Positions 8,177-17,317 of a stretch of 64,000 nt of DNA are shown here, one piece after another. Numbering within the stretch: position 1 is the first letter of the stretch; each line of letters opens with the position of its first letter. The notes beneath the pieces were generated by a model. That model was not told the DNA's origin. It was given only the letters and a program-made list of their open reading frames with translations, and did no database searches. Made by a program: the position numbers and the translations under genes. Location: contig JAKPAC010000037.1 in the NCBI GenBank assembly GCA_029779645.1, positions 1 to 64,000 on the forward strand, read 5' to 3'. This DNA is from Actinomycetes bacterium (GTDB lineage Bacteria; Actinomycetota; Actinomycetes; Actinomycetales; Microbacteriaceae).

Positions 8177-9649
8177 GTGTCGACCTCTGCATATGAAGAC
8201 CACCGCAGCGCCTGGGTATCTCGCGAGGAGCTTGCCGAGCGACTGATCCCGCTGATCGGCCGCCTCTACCGCGACTACGGCGTCGTGACCTCGGTGCACG
8301 GCCACCGCATCATCAACCTCTCGGCGATGGGAGTGATCGAGGCGCACGAGCGCGTGCTGCAGCTCGGTCACCAGGAGCTCTCGCTCGAGCAGTCGCGCAC
8401 CGTGCTCGAGGCGCTGCTCGCCATCGAGCCCGGCCCCGCGTCGCTCGACATCGCCCGTCTCGCGGCGGCGCTGGATGCCGCCGGCCCGGACGTCGACGTC
8501 GAGGCGCACCTGCGCGGCCAGCTCGCCGAGCTGCTGACGGCAGAGCCCGCGCCGAGCGGCAACAGCACCGACGTGGTGCTCTACGGCTTCGGTCGCATCG
8601 GCCGCCTGCTCGCCCGCATCCTGATCACGCACGCAGGCAACGGCCACGGGCTGCGCCTGCGCGCCGTCGTGGTTCGCCGTGGTGCCAAGAACGACCTCGT
8701 CAAGCGGGCGAGCCTGCTCGAGCGTGACTCGGTGCACGGCCTGTTCCCGGGCATCGTGACGGTTGATGAGGAGCACGACGTCATCATCGCCAACGGCACC
8801 CGCATCCAGGTCATCTACGCGAACGACCCGGCCGCCATCGACTACACCGCCTACGGCATCAACGACGCCGTCGTCGTCGACAACACGGGTCGCTGGCGTG
8901 ACGAGGAGGGCCTCGGCCAGCACCTCAAGAGCAAGGGCGTCGCCCGCGTGCTGCTCACCGCGCCCGGCAAGTCGCCGCTGAAGAACATCGTCTACGGCAT
9001 CAACCACAAGGACATCGAGCCCACCGACAAGATCCTGTCGGCCGCCTCGTGCACCACCAACGCCATCACGCCCGTGCTCAAGGCGATCGATGAGGCTTAC
9101 GGCGTCGAGCGGGGCCACGTCGAGACCGTGCACTCGTTCACGAACGACCAGAACCTCACCGACAACTTCCACACCGGCGACCGACGCGGCCGCTCCGCGG
9201 TGCTGAACATGGTCATCACCGAGACGGGCGCGGCGACGGCGGTGGCCAAGGCGCTGCCCGAGTTCGCCGGCAAGCTCACGGGCAGCAGCATCCGCGTGCC
9301 CACCCCGAACGTGTCGCTCGCGATCCTGAACCTCACGCTCACGAACCCCGCGACCAAGGACGAGGTCAACGACTACCTGCGCCGCGCCTCGCTGCACTCG
9401 AAGCTGCGCCAGCAGATCGACTACGTCGAGTCGCCCGAGGTGGTCTCGACCGACTTCGTCGGCTCGCACCGCGCCGGCATCGTCGACGGTCTCGCGACCA
9501 TCGTGAACGACGTGAACATGGTGCTGTACGTCTGGTACGACAACGAGTACGGCTACTCGTACCAGGTGATCCGCGTGCTCGAGCACATGGCGGGCGCGCA
9601 CCCCGCCGTGTTCCCCAAGCGCGAAGAGGTCCGGCTCGCGAAGGTCTGA
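8177..9649 (+). CDS. gapB: Glyceraldehyde-3-phosphate dehydrogenase, long actinobacterial form
   Basis: A 490-residue GAPDH, about 150 residues longer than the standard glycolytic enzyme because of an N-terminal helical extension before the Rossmann start YGFGRIGRLLARI (about residue 135). The catalytic cysteine is in SAASCTTN (near residue 291) and the partner His in the following HSFTND region. The long form resembles the second GAPDH of corynebacteria (GapB), which works in gluconeogenesis; that role is inferred from length and similarity to the family. GTG start has AAAGGAG at 8165-8171. Confidence 0.85.
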   Translation: MSTSAYEDHRSAWVSREELAERLIPLIGRLYRDYGVVTSVHGHRIINLSAMGVIEAHERVLQLGHQELSLEQSRTVLEALLAIEPGPASLDIARLAAALDAAGPDVDVEAHLRGQLAELLTAEPAPSGNSTDVVLYGFGRIGRLLARILITHAGNGHGLRLRAVVVRRGAKNDLVKRASLLERDSVHGLFPGIVTVDEEHDVIIANGTRIQVIYANDPAAIDYTAYGINDAVVVDNTGRWRDEEGLGQHLKSKGVARVLLTAPGKSPLKNIVYGINHKDIEPTDKILSAASCTTNAITPVLKAIDEAYGVERGHVETVHSFTNDQNLTDNFHTGDRRGRSAVLNMVITETGAATAVAKALPEFAGKLTGSSIRVPTPNVSLAILNLTLTNPATKDEVNDYLRRASLHSKLRQQIDYVESPEVVSTDFVGSHRAGIVDGLATIVNDVNMVLYVWYDNEYGYSYQVIRVLEHMAGAHPAVFPKREEVRLAKV

Positions 9650-9696
9650 GCGGCGCTTGGGATCGGGGTGGATCGCGCGCGGCGCGAGATAGTACT

Positions 9697-9716
9697 CGAT
9701 TCGCGGTCGATTCGCG
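9697..9716. promoter_or_regulatory. Direct repeats before the lipoprotein gene
   Basis: CGATTCGCG occurs at 9697-9705 and 9708-9716, 11 bp apart, one helical turn. This spacing is typical of two operator half-sites on one DNA face. A TACGCT hexamer near 9724 could be the -10 of the gene at 9736. Confidence 0.35.
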
Positions 9717-9735
9717 ACAGGTTTACGCTTGAGGG

Positions 9736-10146
9736 ATGAAGTTCACGAAATTCGCCCCCATCGTTCTGGCGACGGCGCTCCTGGTCGGCTGTGCGGCAAC
9801 CCCGCAGGCCGGCGAGAGCGTCGAGCCGTCCACTCCCGCGTCGTCCTCCGCTGACGCGGGTGCCATCACCTCCTCGTCGCGGGTCACCTCGCTCGACGAG
9901 GCGCTGACGTTCGCCGCGACCATCACCGCCGACATGTCGAGCGCCAAGTACGAGGTCGTCAACACCTCGTCGAAGCTGCTCGAGTTCGCTCCGGGCGAGG
10001 TCAGCGACGCGGTGTTCGCCGAGGTGCAGCCCGAGCTCGAGACGATCGTCGCCGACGCCAAGGCCAGCGTGACCCGCGACGAGCTCGTCACGCAGATCGA
10101 GGCGCTGCAGGGCGTCGTCGCGCAGATCGAGACCGCGCGCGCATAG
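9736..10146 (+). CDS. Small predicted lipoprotein, function unknown
   Basis: A 136-residue protein with a Lys-led signal peptide and lipobox LLVGC (Cys about residue 19), so it should be anchored outside the membrane. A Ser/Thr-rich linker (residues 20-50) leads to an acidic, helical domain with alternating Val/Leu/Glu and no motif I recognise. GAGGG sits just before the ATG. It is a single gene with a strong hairpin behind it. It could be a cell-wall spacer or binding protein; no function is claimed. Confidence 0.75.
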   Translation: MKFTKFAPIVLATALLVGCAATPQAGESVEPSTPASSSADAGAITSSSRVTSLDEALTFAATITADMSSAKYEVVNTSSKLLEFAPGEVSDAVFAEVQPELETIVADAKASVTRDELVTQIEALQGVVAQIETARA

Positions 10147-10177
10147 GCGCGTCGCCGCGACGGCCGTGCCGTCGTGC

Positions 10178-10211
10178 CAGGAGCCGGGGTCCGGGCGGAC
10201 CCCGGCTCCTG
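10178..10211 (+). terminator. Strong terminator hairpin
   Basis: A perfect 15-bp stem, 10178-10192 with 10197-10211, closed by the tetraloop GGGC. No T-run follows. It ends transcription of the lipoprotein gene. Confidence 0.75.
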
Positions 10212-10295
10212 CCGTTGCCGGCGAGGAGTCCTCGGCGCCGGCACGCCGAATCGACGCGGACGGCGGCGGCCGTCCGCAGGAAGCAGCACACAGCC

Positions 10296-10841
10296 ATGAC
10301 GAATGACGCGCCCTACATCGTGGCGACCGACGGCGCCTGCCAGGGCAATCCCGGGCCGGCGGGCTGGGCATGGGTCGCCGAAGACGGCCACTGGGCGGCC
10401 GGCTCGATCGCGGCGGGCACCAACAACGTCGGCGAGCTCCTCGCGCTGCTGCACGCGATTCGGGATCACGCGCACGTGCGCCACCTGACCGTGCAGGCCG
10501 ACTCGATGTATGCGATCAACACCTATCGCTCGTGGATGGACGGACACGCGCGCCGCGGCTGGAAGACCTCCGCTGGGGCGCCGACGAAGAACGTCGAGAT
10601 CCTGCGCGGGCTGATCGCCGTGCGCGACGCCCGTCGCGCCGACGGGCTGCCGGACGTCGTGCTCGAGCACGTGCGGGGCCACTCGGGCCATCGCCTGAAC
10701 GGCTGGGCCGACGAGCGCGCGGTGCGCGCCGCGGGGCACGGCGCACAGGGGCGCGAGCTGATCTGGAGCACGCATCGCACCGCCGAGCGCATCGACGTGA
10801 GCGCGCCCGCGCCGACCTCCGGCGAAGATCGGCGACGCTAG
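10296..10841 (+). CDS. rnhA: Ribonuclease HI-type protein
   Basis: A 181-residue RNase H fold protein that should cut the RNA strand of RNA-DNA hybrids. The four acidic metal ligands are visible: Asp in ATDGAC (about residue 11), Glu in NVGELLALL, Asp in QADSMYAI and Asp in the C-terminal GWADERA; the HVRGHSGHRLN segment holds the catalytic His. ATG 10296 is chosen because the RNase H core starts eight residues later and GGAAG lies upstream. The last 30 residues are a charged tail. No partner gene is linked. Confidence 0.85.
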   Translation: MTNDAPYIVATDGACQGNPGPAGWAWVAEDGHWAAGSIAAGTNNVGELLALLHAIRDHAHVRHLTVQADSMYAINTYRSWMDGHARRGWKTSAGAPTKNVEILRGLIAVRDARRADGLPDVVLEHVRGHSGHRLNGWADERAVRAAGHGAQGRELIWSTHRTAERIDVSAPAPTSGEDRRR

Positions 10842-10963
10842 CCGCCTCCGGGCCTCGCGCGTTCGGCGTTTTCTCAAAAAGCGCTGGTCAAGCGCCCAGA
10901 AATCTCCCAGCTTTCGGCCGAATGGGGGACATCCTGCGCGGCTGAAACCCGCTATTGTGGGAG

Positions 10964-11103
10964 TGGAGCCATCACGTATGCGCCGACCGCCAACCCCAAT
11001 CGCGGGCCGTCATTCCCCAAAGTGACGCGCTGCGGCGCGGTGGCTCCGTTCGGGCCCCCTCGAGCCGTCCAGTCCCCAATGGACCACTCGAGGGGGCCTC
11101 TTG
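10964..11103 (+). ncRNA. Candidate structured small RNA with three CCCCAA loops
   Basis: Between rnhA and the TauE gene lies a compact nested structure. GGAGCCA (10965-10971) pairs with TGGCTCC (11041-11047); inside it GCGCCG (10980-10985) pairs with CGGCGC (11033-11038); inside that CGTCA (11008-11012) pairs with TGACG (11023-11027). A separate 3' hairpin, GGCCCCCTCGAG (11053-11064) with CTCGAGGGGGCC (11087-11098) plus inner GTCC/GGAC, ends in TCTT and looks like a terminator. CCCCAA lies unpaired at 10994, 11015 and 11074. TATTGT at 10953-10958 may be the -10. It recalls the actinobacterial 6C RNA class (C-rich loops) but has runs of four C, not six. Confidence 0.6.
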
Positions 11104-11256
11104 CGCGCCTGGGCCCGACACGCGATCCCGGGCGGCGGCCGCGGGCAACTACCATGGCAGAAGCCGGCGGTCACAGGATCGCCACGCTCGCGGCCGGCCG
11201 CTCCAGCTTGCGGCTCGCCCCACGACCCGCGGTTCGCCGCCCCAAGAAAGCCGAAG

Positions 11257-12060
11257 ATGGACGCTTCCGACCCGCGCGACGAGATTCCGGCGCGCTCCAC
11301 CCGCACGATCCTGACGCTCATCGGGATCGGCCTGTTCGCCGGCTTCCTCTCCGGGCTCTTCGGCGTCGGCGGCGGCATCGTGATCGTCCCGGCGCTCGTG
11401 CTGCTGGCCGGCTACAACCAGCGGCTGGCGGCGGGCACCTCGCTCGCCGCGATCGTGCCGACCGCCACGGTGGGCGTGATCTCGTACGGGGTGAGCGGCG
11501 AGGTCTCGTGGCTCGCGGCGCTGATCCTCGCCGCGGCGGCGGTGGTGGGCGCGCAGATCGGCACCGCGATCGCCCCGTGCATCTCGCAGCGCGCGCTGCA
11601 ATGGGGCTTCGTCGCGTTCCTGCTCGTCGTGATCGTCAGCCTGTTCCTGGTGGTCCCCTCGCGCGACGGCGTGTTCGAGGTGTCGGTGCCCAGCGGGATC
11701 GGGCTCGTCGTGCTCGGCGTCGTCACCGGCATCCTCTCGGGCCTGCTCGGCGTCGGCGGCGGCATCGTGGTGGTGCCCATGCTCGTGCTGCTGTTCGGGG
11801 TGAGCGACCTCGAGGCCAAGGGCACCTCCCTGCTCATGATGATCCCGACGGCGCTCTCGGGCACCGTCGGCAACCTCCGCAGGAAGAACGTCGACCTGCT
11901 CGGCGCCGCGCTCATCGGCGGCTCGGCCTGCCTGATGACGGCGCTCGGCGCGTGGCTGTCGAAGTCGATCGACCCCGCGGTCGGCAACATCGTGTTCGCG
12001 GTCTTCCTCGTGGTGATCGCCGGCCGGATGGCGATTCAGGCCCTGCGCAACCGTCGCTGA
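11257..12060 (+). CDS. TauE/SafE-family (DUF81) membrane permease
   Basis: A 267-residue inner-membrane protein with about eight hydrophobic segments and the family's internal duplication: GLFGVGGGIVIVPALVLL near residue 30 and GLLGVGGGIVVVPMLVLL near residue 170. The family is linked with export of sulfite, sulfoacetate or related anions, but members are diverse. ATG 11257 is used since the hydrophobic start follows 20 residues later; the RBS is weak (GAAAG). It stands alone behind the candidate small RNA. Confidence 0.8.
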   Translation: MDASDPRDEIPARSTRTILTLIGIGLFAGFLSGLFGVGGGIVIVPALVLLAGYNQRLAAGTSLAAIVPTATVGVISYGVSGEVSWLAALILAAAAVVGAQIGTAIAPCISQRALQWGFVAFLLVVIVSLFLVVPSRDGVFEVSVPSGIGLVVLGVVTGILSGLLGVGGGIVVVPMLVLLFGVSDLEAKGTSLLMMIPTALSGTVGNLRRKNVDLLGAALIGGSACLMTALGAWLSKSIDPAVGNIVFAVFLVVIAGRMAIQALRNRR

Positions 12061-12110
12061 GCGCCCCCGAGCGCCGAGGCGCGCACAGGCCCGCTCGATA
12101 GGATGGACGC

Positions 12111-12560
12111 GTGCCTGTGAACCCAGAACTCGTCGGCCGGGAGTTTCCGCCGACTGCCCCCTACCTCGTCGGTCGTGAGAAGGTGCGCGAGTTCGCGCGC
12201 GCCCTCCACTCGAGCGACCCGCTGCACCTCGACCCGATCGCCGCACGCGCGGCCGGGTACGCCGATGTCGTGGCGCCGACGACCTTTCCGATCGTGCTGC
12301 AGGACTTCACGCTGCAGCAGCTGCTCGCCCAGCCCGACTCGGGCATCGTGCTCTCGCGCGTGCTGCACGCCGAGCAGCGCTTCCAGTACACCCGCCCGAT
12401 CGTGGCCGGCGACGAGCTCACCGCTGCGCTCGAGGTGACCGGCATCCGCTCGATGGGCGGCGGCACCATGGTCACCAGCGAGGCGCGCATCCGCGACGCT
12501 GCCGGCGAGCACGTCGTCACGGCGGTGTCGGTCCTGGTCGTCGGAGAGGCAGACGCATGA
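12111..12560 (+). CDS. FAS1-type MaoC-like dehydratase subunit, HadA-like
   Basis: A 149-residue single hot-dog protein of the UPF0336/HadA type (N-terminal half of MaoC dehydratases; LVGREFPPTAPYLVGREKVREFA opening, LHAEQRFQYTRPIVAGDEL in the middle). In mycobacteria HadA pairs with HadB to form an acyl-ACP 3-hydroxy dehydratase next to tRNA-Trp-secE. Here it overlaps a HadB-like gene by ATGA and the same tRNA/sec/nus block lies 10 kb on. GTG 12111 is the start; a GTG two codons later is possible. The substrate in a mycolate-free family member is unknown. Confidence 0.8.
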   Translation: MPVNPELVGREFPPTAPYLVGREKVREFARALHSSDPLHLDPIAARAAGYADVVAPTTFPIVLQDFTLQQLLAQPDSGIVLSRVLHAEQRFQYTRPIVAGDELTAALEVTGIRSMGGGTMVTSEARIRDAAGEHVVTAVSVLVVGEADA

Positions 12561-13009
12561 GCACGGCATCCACCCCCGCCCTTTCGGCGCTGCAGCCCGG
12601 CGACGTCGTCGCGCAGCGCACCATCGAGCTCAGCCGAGAGATGCTCGTGCGCTACGCCGGGGCCTCGGGCGATTTCAACCCGATCCACTACCGTGACGAC
12701 GTCGCGGCGCAGATGGGCCTGCCCGGCGTGCTCGCGCACGGGATGCTCACCATGGGCCTCGCGGTCGAGACCGTCTCGGCCTGGCTCGGCCCCGAGCTGC
12801 AGATCCGCGAGTACGGCACGCGGTTCACGCGGCCGGTGGTCGTCGACCCCGTGACCGGCGCGAGCGTCGAGATCGTCGCGAAGGTCGGCGCCGTCGATGT
12901 CGATGCGGGCACCGCCCGCATCGACCTCACGGTGTCGTACGAGGGCAGGACCGTGCTCGGCAAGGCCCAGGTGCAGGTGGGCGCGCGAGCGCCGCGCAGC
13001 CATGGCTGA
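12557..13009 (+). CDS. MaoC-like hydratase, HadB-like
   Basis: A 150-residue hot-dog protein holding the hydratase-2 catalytic motif: Asp in GASGDFNPIHYRDD (about residues 37-50) and the matching His. AHGMLTMGLAVE is the typical following helix. The start ATG overlaps the stop of the HadA-like gene (12557-12560), so the two are made together and likely form a heterodimer. The 3' end overlaps murB. Confidence 0.85.
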   Translation: MSTASTPALSALQPGDVVAQRTIELSREMLVRYAGASGDFNPIHYRDDVAAQMGLPGVLAHGMLTMGLAVETVSAWLGPELQIREYGTRFTRPVVVDPVTGASVEIVAKVGAVDVDAGTARIDLTVSYEGRTVLGKAQVQVGARAPRSHG

Positions 13010-14135
13010 GATCACGCCGATCGCCCTTCGCTCGCTCACCACCCTGCGGGTCGGCGCGGCGCCCGCGCGCATGATCGACGCCGAGACCCGCGACGAGCTC
13101 GTCGCGGTGCTGCGGGAGGTCTGGGCGAGCGGCGACGAGTGGTTCGTGCTGGGCGGCGGCTCCAACCTGTTCGTGGGCGACGAGCCGTTCGACGGCACGG
13201 TCGTGCGCGTGCGCTCGGAGGGCATCGAGCGCCTCCCGGCCGGGGCCGGGCGGGTTCGCCTGCGCGTGCAGGCCGGGCAGAGCTGGGACGAGCTCGTCGC
13301 CTTCACTGTCGCTGCGGGACTCTCGGGCATCGAGGCGATGTCGGGCATCCCTGGCACCGTCGGCGCCGCGCCGGTGCAGAACGTCGGCGCATACGGGCAG
13401 GAGATCGTCGGCACGCTCGTCGAGGTCGAGCTGATCGACGAGCGCGATGGCGCGGTCTCGGTCGTGCCCGCCGCCGAGCTCGGGCTCGGCTTTCGGACCT
13501 CGGTGCTGAAGGAGCACTACGGCTCGGTGCGCGAGCGCTCGGCCGTGATCCTCTCGGTCACGCTCGAGCTGGAGCAGGTCGGCGACGCGGCGCGTCCGGT
13601 CGCCGGCGCGCAGCTGCGCCAGGCGCTCGGGCTCGGGGAGGCCGACGCGGTGACCCTGCGCTGGATCCGCGACCGCGTGCTCGAGATCCGCGCGAGCAAG
13701 GGCATGGTGCTCGACGACGCCGACCCCGACACGTACAGCGCCGGCTCGTTCTTCCAGAACATCGTCGTGCCGGCCGCGGTCGCGCGTGCCCTGCCCCCGG
13801 AATGCCCGCGCTGGCCGGTGCATCCCGATGTCGATCGCGTCACCGTCGTGCCCCTCGCGCAGTACGACGGGATGCTGCCGCCCGCGCCGGGCGCGAGCCC
13901 CGACGTGAAGATCAGTGCCGGCTGGCTCATCGAGCAGGCCGGGCTACGCAAGGGCTACCGCATGCCCCGCTCGCGTGCCGGGCTCTCGACCAAGCACGCG
14001 CTGGCGCTGACCAACCGCGGCGGGGCCACGGCCGCCGAGATCGCGGAGCTCGCGCGCCTGATCCAGGTGCGGGTGCACTCGGACTTCGGGATCAACCTGC
14101 AGCCGGAGCCCGTGCTGATCGGCATCGAGCTCTAG
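13002..14135 (+). CDS. murB: UDP-N-acetylenolpyruvoylglucosamine reductase
   Basis: FAD- and NADPH-dependent second step of UDP-MurNAc synthesis for peptidoglycan. The FAD-domain motif VLGGGSNLFVGDEPF, the SGIPGTVGAAPVQNVGAYGQEI block, the SAGSFFQNI segment bearing the active-site Ser, and the C-terminal LQPEPVLIG Glu are all visible in 377 residues. ATG 13002 overlaps the HadB-like stop by 8 nt, so it is translated with that pair. A strong hairpin follows at once. Confidence 0.95.
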   Translation: MAEITPIALRSLTTLRVGAAPARMIDAETRDELVAVLREVWASGDEWFVLGGGSNLFVGDEPFDGTVVRVRSEGIERLPAGAGRVRLRVQAGQSWDELVAFTVAAGLSGIEAMSGIPGTVGAAPVQNVGAYGQEIVGTLVEVELIDERDGAVSVVPAAELGLGFRTSVLKEHYGSVRERSAVILSVTLELEQVGDAARPVAGAQLRQALGLGEADAVTLRWIRDRVLEIRASKGMVLDDADPDTYSAGSFFQNIVVPAAVARALPPECPRWPVHPDVDRVTVVPLAQYDGMLPPAPGASPDVKISAGWLIEQAGLRKGYRMPRSRAGLSTKHALALTNRGGATAAEIAELARLIQVRVHSDFGINLQPEPVLIGIEL

Positions 14136-14143
14136 GCCGCCCT

Positions 14144-14182
14144 CGCCGGGGATGCGCGCCGAGCGGCCGCGCATCCCCGGCG
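14144..14182. terminator. Bidirectional terminator between murB and aspC
   Basis: A perfect 15-bp stem pairs 14144-14158 with 14168-14182 around a 9-nt loop. It fills the 52-bp gap between two convergent genes. Confidence 0.8.
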
Positions 14183-14187
14183 GGACG

Positions 14188-15387
14188 CTAGCTGAACAGC
14201 GCGCGCAGGCGACGGACGCCCTCGAGCAGCGAGGCGTCGTCGAGCGCGTACGACAGGCGCAGGTAGCCAGACGGGCCGAAGGCCTCGCCCGGCACCACGG
14301 CGACCTCGGCCTGATCGAGGATCAGGTCGGCCAGCTCGAGCGAGGTGTCGGCGCGGACGCCGCCCCATTCGCGGCCGAGCAGGCCGGTGACGTCGGGGTA
14401 GACGTAGAAGGCGCCCTCGGGCATCGGCACGCTCACGCCCGGGATCTGGCGCAGCTCGTCGACGATCAGCTGGCGGCGGCGGTCGAAGGCCTCGCGGAAG
14501 CGCAGCGCCTCGTCCTGCGGGCCGGTCAGCGCGGCGAGCGCCGCGCGCTGCGCGATGTTGTTCACGTTGCTCGAGAGGTGCGACTGCAGGTTCGCCGCCA
14601 CCTTGATGGCGTCGGCGGGCCCGATCATCCAGCCCACGCGCCATCCCGTCATCGCGTAGGTCTTCGCGACGCCGTTCACGAGCAGCGTCTGGCCGGCCAG
14701 CTCGGGCACCGCGGCCAGGATCGAGGTGAACTCGACGTCGCCGTAGACGAGGTTCTGGTAGATCTCGTCGGTGATGACCCAGATGCCGTGCTCGAGCGCC
14801 CACTGGCCGATGGCTCGAACCTGCTCGGGCGAGTAGACGGCGCCGGTGGGGTTGGAGGGCGAGACGAACACGAGCACGGTGGTGCGCTCGGTGCGCGCGG
14901 CCTCGAGCTGCTCCACAGTCACCAGATAGTCCTGCGACGAGTCGGCGAAGACCTCGACGGGCACGCCGTCTGCGAGGGCGATCGCCTCGGGGTAGGTGGT
15001 CCAGTACGGCGCGGGCAGGAGCACCTCGTCGCCGGGGTTCACGACGGCCTGGAATGCCTGGTAGACGGCCTGCTTGCCGCCGTTGGTGACGAGCACCTGC
15101 GCGGGCTCGACCTCGACGCCCGAGTCGCGCAGGGTCTTGGCGGCGATCGCGGCGCGCAGCTCGGGCAGGCCGGCCGCGGGCGTATAGCGGAAGTTCGCCG
15201 GGTCTTGAAGTGCGGTGGCGGCGGCATCCACAATGAACTGCGGCGTACTGAAATCGGGCTCACCGGCGGCGAAGCTGATCACCGGGCGGCCGGCGGCCTG
15301 GAGCGCTTTCGCCTTGGCATCGACCTTCAGGGTTGCTGATTCGGCGATGGCGGAAAGCTTGCGGGAGAGGGGTGCGCGTTCGGTCAC
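14188..15387 (-). CDS. aspC: Aspartate aminotransferase-type PLP enzyme
   Basis: A 399-residue class I aminotransferase. The PLP Lys is in [23 protein letters not shown] and [10 protein letters not shown] hold the phosphate-handling and Asp residues; an Arg near the C-terminus (GYLRLSYA) binds the substrate carboxylate. GTG 15387 is chosen ([11 protein letters not shown] is the normal start). Longer in-frame reading upstream would pass through the promoter gap. In related genomes this gene lies directly before tRNA-Trp-secE-nusG; here 7 kb of acyl/acetate genes are placed between. Confidence 0.9.
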   Translation of the reverse strand: MTERAPLSRKLSAIAESATLKVDAKAKALQAAGRPVISFAAGEPDFSTPQFIVDAAATALQDPANFRYTPAAGLPELRAAIAAKTLRDSGVEVEPAQVLVTNGGKQAVYQAFQAVVNPGDEVLLPAPYWTTYPEAIALADGVPVEVFADSSQDYLVTVEQLEAARTERTTVLVFVSPSNPTGAVYSPEQVRAIGQWALEHGIWVITDEIYQNLVYGDVEFTSILAAVPELAGQTLLVNGVAKTYAMTGWRVGWMIGPADAIKVAANLQSHLSSNVNNIAQRAALAALTGPQDEALRFREAFDRRRQLIVDELRQIPGVSVPMPEGAFYVYPDVTGLLGREWGGVRADTSLELADLILDQAEVAVVPGEAFGPSGYLRLSYALDDASLLEGVRRLRALFS

Positions 15388-15502
15388 GTCTTCGAGCGTA
15401 ACGGCTGAACAGGGCAACCGGAATCCAGGGCCGAACTCTGAGACTGAGTGTCGCGTAGACTGAGACTTCGTCCCACATAAGTCGATCTGTGAGGAGCCCG
15501 TC

Positions 15503-17242
15503 ATGACCGCCGAATCCGCATACCACCCGCCCGTGGCCGACTACGCCTTCCTGTACGGGGAGGCCTTCGGCGTCGACGTGGTCGCCCGCGCGACCGACGG
15601 CGCGATCACCGCCGCCGACGCCGTGGCGGTGCTCGCCGGCGCAGGCGACTTCGCCGCCGCGGTGCTTGCCCCGCTCGACGCGGTCGGCGACCGCGACGGC
15701 GCCCGACTGGTCGATGGCGAGGTGCGGATGCCGGAGGGCTTCGCCGCGGCCTACCGCCGGTTCGCCGACGCGGGGTGGGTCACGGCGGAGGCGCCCGTCT
15801 CGGCGGGCGGCGACGGCCTGCCCGGCGTCGTGCGCGCCGGGCTCGGCGAGATGTGGAACGCCTCGAACGCGGCGCTGGCGCTGTCGTGGCTGCTCACAGC
15901 CGGGCAGATCCACGCGCTCGACGCCTTCGCCTCCCCGTTCGTGCGCGAGCGGTTCCTCAGCCGGCTCGTGACCGGCGAGTGGACCGGCACGATGAACCTC
16001 ACCGAGCCGGAGGCCGGCACCGACCTGGGCGCGATCCGCACCATGGCGACGCCCCGTGACGACGGCACGTGGGCGATCAGCGGGCAGAAGATCTTCATCA
16101 CCTGGGGCGACCACGACGCGGCCGAGAACATCGTGCACCTCGTGCTGGCGCGCACCCCGGACGCGCCCGCCGGCGCGAAGGGGCTCTCGCTGTTCGTCGT
16201 GCCGCGACGCATCGTCGGCGACGACGGCACACTCGGGGCGCGCAACCGCGTGAGCACCGTCGCGGTCGAGCGCAAGCTCGGCATCCACGGCAGCCCGACC
16301 TGCGTGCTGGCCTACGAGGAGGCCGCCGGCTACCTCGTGGGCGAGGTCGGCGGCGGGCTCGCCGGCATGTTCGTCATGATGAACTCGGCCCGCGTGGCGA
16401 TGGGCTTCCAGGCGACCGGCATCTCGGACCGCGCCTTCCAGCGCGCGCACGCCTACGCGCAGCAGCGCATCCAGGGCCCCGTGCTGGGTCGCCCCGGCGG
16501 CACGCCGATCGCCGAGCACCCCGACGTGCGGCGGCTGCTGCTGTCGATGTCGAGCCGCGTCTTCGCCATGCGCGCCCTCGGCGTCTTCGTCAGCGAGCTG
16601 TTCGATCGGGCGGCGCTGGGCGGTGCGGACGCCGCCGAGCTGCACACCCTCGCCGAGTTCTTCGTCCCGATCCTCAAGGGCTGGTCGACCGAGGAGGCCC
16701 TCGGCGTCACCTCCGACGCCATCCAGGTCTTCGGCGGCATGGGCTTCATCGAAGAGACCGGGGTCGCGCAGCACTACCGCGACGCCCGGATCACCACCAT
16801 CTACGAGGGCACCACCGCGATCCAGTCGAACGACCTCATCGGGCGCAAGACCATCAGGGACGGCGGCGCGACGGCCCAGGCGCTGTTCGGCCGGATCGAC
16901 GCGACCGTCGATGGGCTGCGGGGGCTGCGGCATCCGCTCGCCGAGCGCACCGCCGATCGGCTGACGCGCGCCGTCGAGTCGGCCCGCCGGGCGACCGCCG
17001 CGCTGCTGCGCGAGGCCGAGCACCCCCGCGAGGCGTATGCGGTCAGCGTGCCGTACCTGCTGCTGCTCGGCACGCTCGCGGGCGGGTGGATGCACGGGCT
17101 CGCGATCGACGCGGTGCTGGCGCGGGGCCACGAGTCGGACGGCGACGCGGCCCGCCTCACCGCGGCCGACTTCTACGGCGCGCACTACCTCCCGCGCGTG
17201 CACGCCCTCGCCGAGGCCATCGCCGCCGGCGAGATCGCGTAG
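15503..17242 (+). CDS. Acyl-CoA dehydrogenase
   Basis: A 579-residue FadE-like flavoprotein for the first oxidation of acyl-CoA beta-oxidation. The middle domain [18 protein letters not shown] (about residues 165-182) and [13 protein letters not shown] contact [19 protein letters not shown] and [18 protein letters not shown] hold the FAD-binding and catalytic-Glu region. The about 110-residue C-terminal extension is that of the longer FadE class. GAGGAG precedes ATG 15503. No thiolase or hydratase is linked; the acyl chain is unknown. Confidence 0.9.
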   Translation: MTAESAYHPPVADYAFLYGEAFGVDVVARATDGAITAADAVAVLAGAGDFAAAVLAPLDAVGDRDGARLVDGEVRMPEGFAAAYRRFADAGWVTAEAPVSAGGDGLPGVVRAGLGEMWNASNAALALSWLLTAGQIHALDAFASPFVRERFLSRLVTGEWTGTMNLTEPEAGTDLGAIRTMATPRDDGTWAISGQKIFITWGDHDAAENIVHLVLARTPDAPAGAKGLSLFVVPRRIVGDDGTLGARNRVSTVAVERKLGIHGSPTCVLAYEEAAGYLVGEVGGGLAGMFVMMNSARVAMGFQATGISDRAFQRAHAYAQQRIQGPVLGRPGGTPIAEHPDVRRLLLSMSSRVFAMRALGVFVSELFDRAALGGADAAELHTLAEFFVPILKGWSTEEALGVTSDAIQVFGGMGFIEETGVAQHYRDARITTIYEGTTAIQSNDLIGRKTIRDGGATAQALFGRIDATVDGLRGLRHPLAERTADRLTRAVESARRATAALLREAEHPREAYAVSVPYLLLLGTLAGGWMHGLAIDAVLARGHESDGDAARLTAADFYGAHYLPRVHALAEAIAAGEIA

Positions 17243-17250
17243 CGGCGCCA

Positions 17251-17306
17251 CGCGAAATCGGGCCCCGGCGGCGAGCGGCTGCTCGCAGTCGGGGCCCGAT
17301 TTCGCG
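17251..17306. terminator. Bidirectional terminator, nested hairpins
   Basis: A perfect 17-bp stem (17251-17267 with 17290-17306) encloses a second small hairpin GCGAGC-GGCT-GCTCGC (17271-17286). It lies between the convergent acyl-CoA dehydrogenase and malate synthase genes and should stop both. Confidence 0.85.
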
Positions 17307-17317
17307 CTGCTGGGGTG

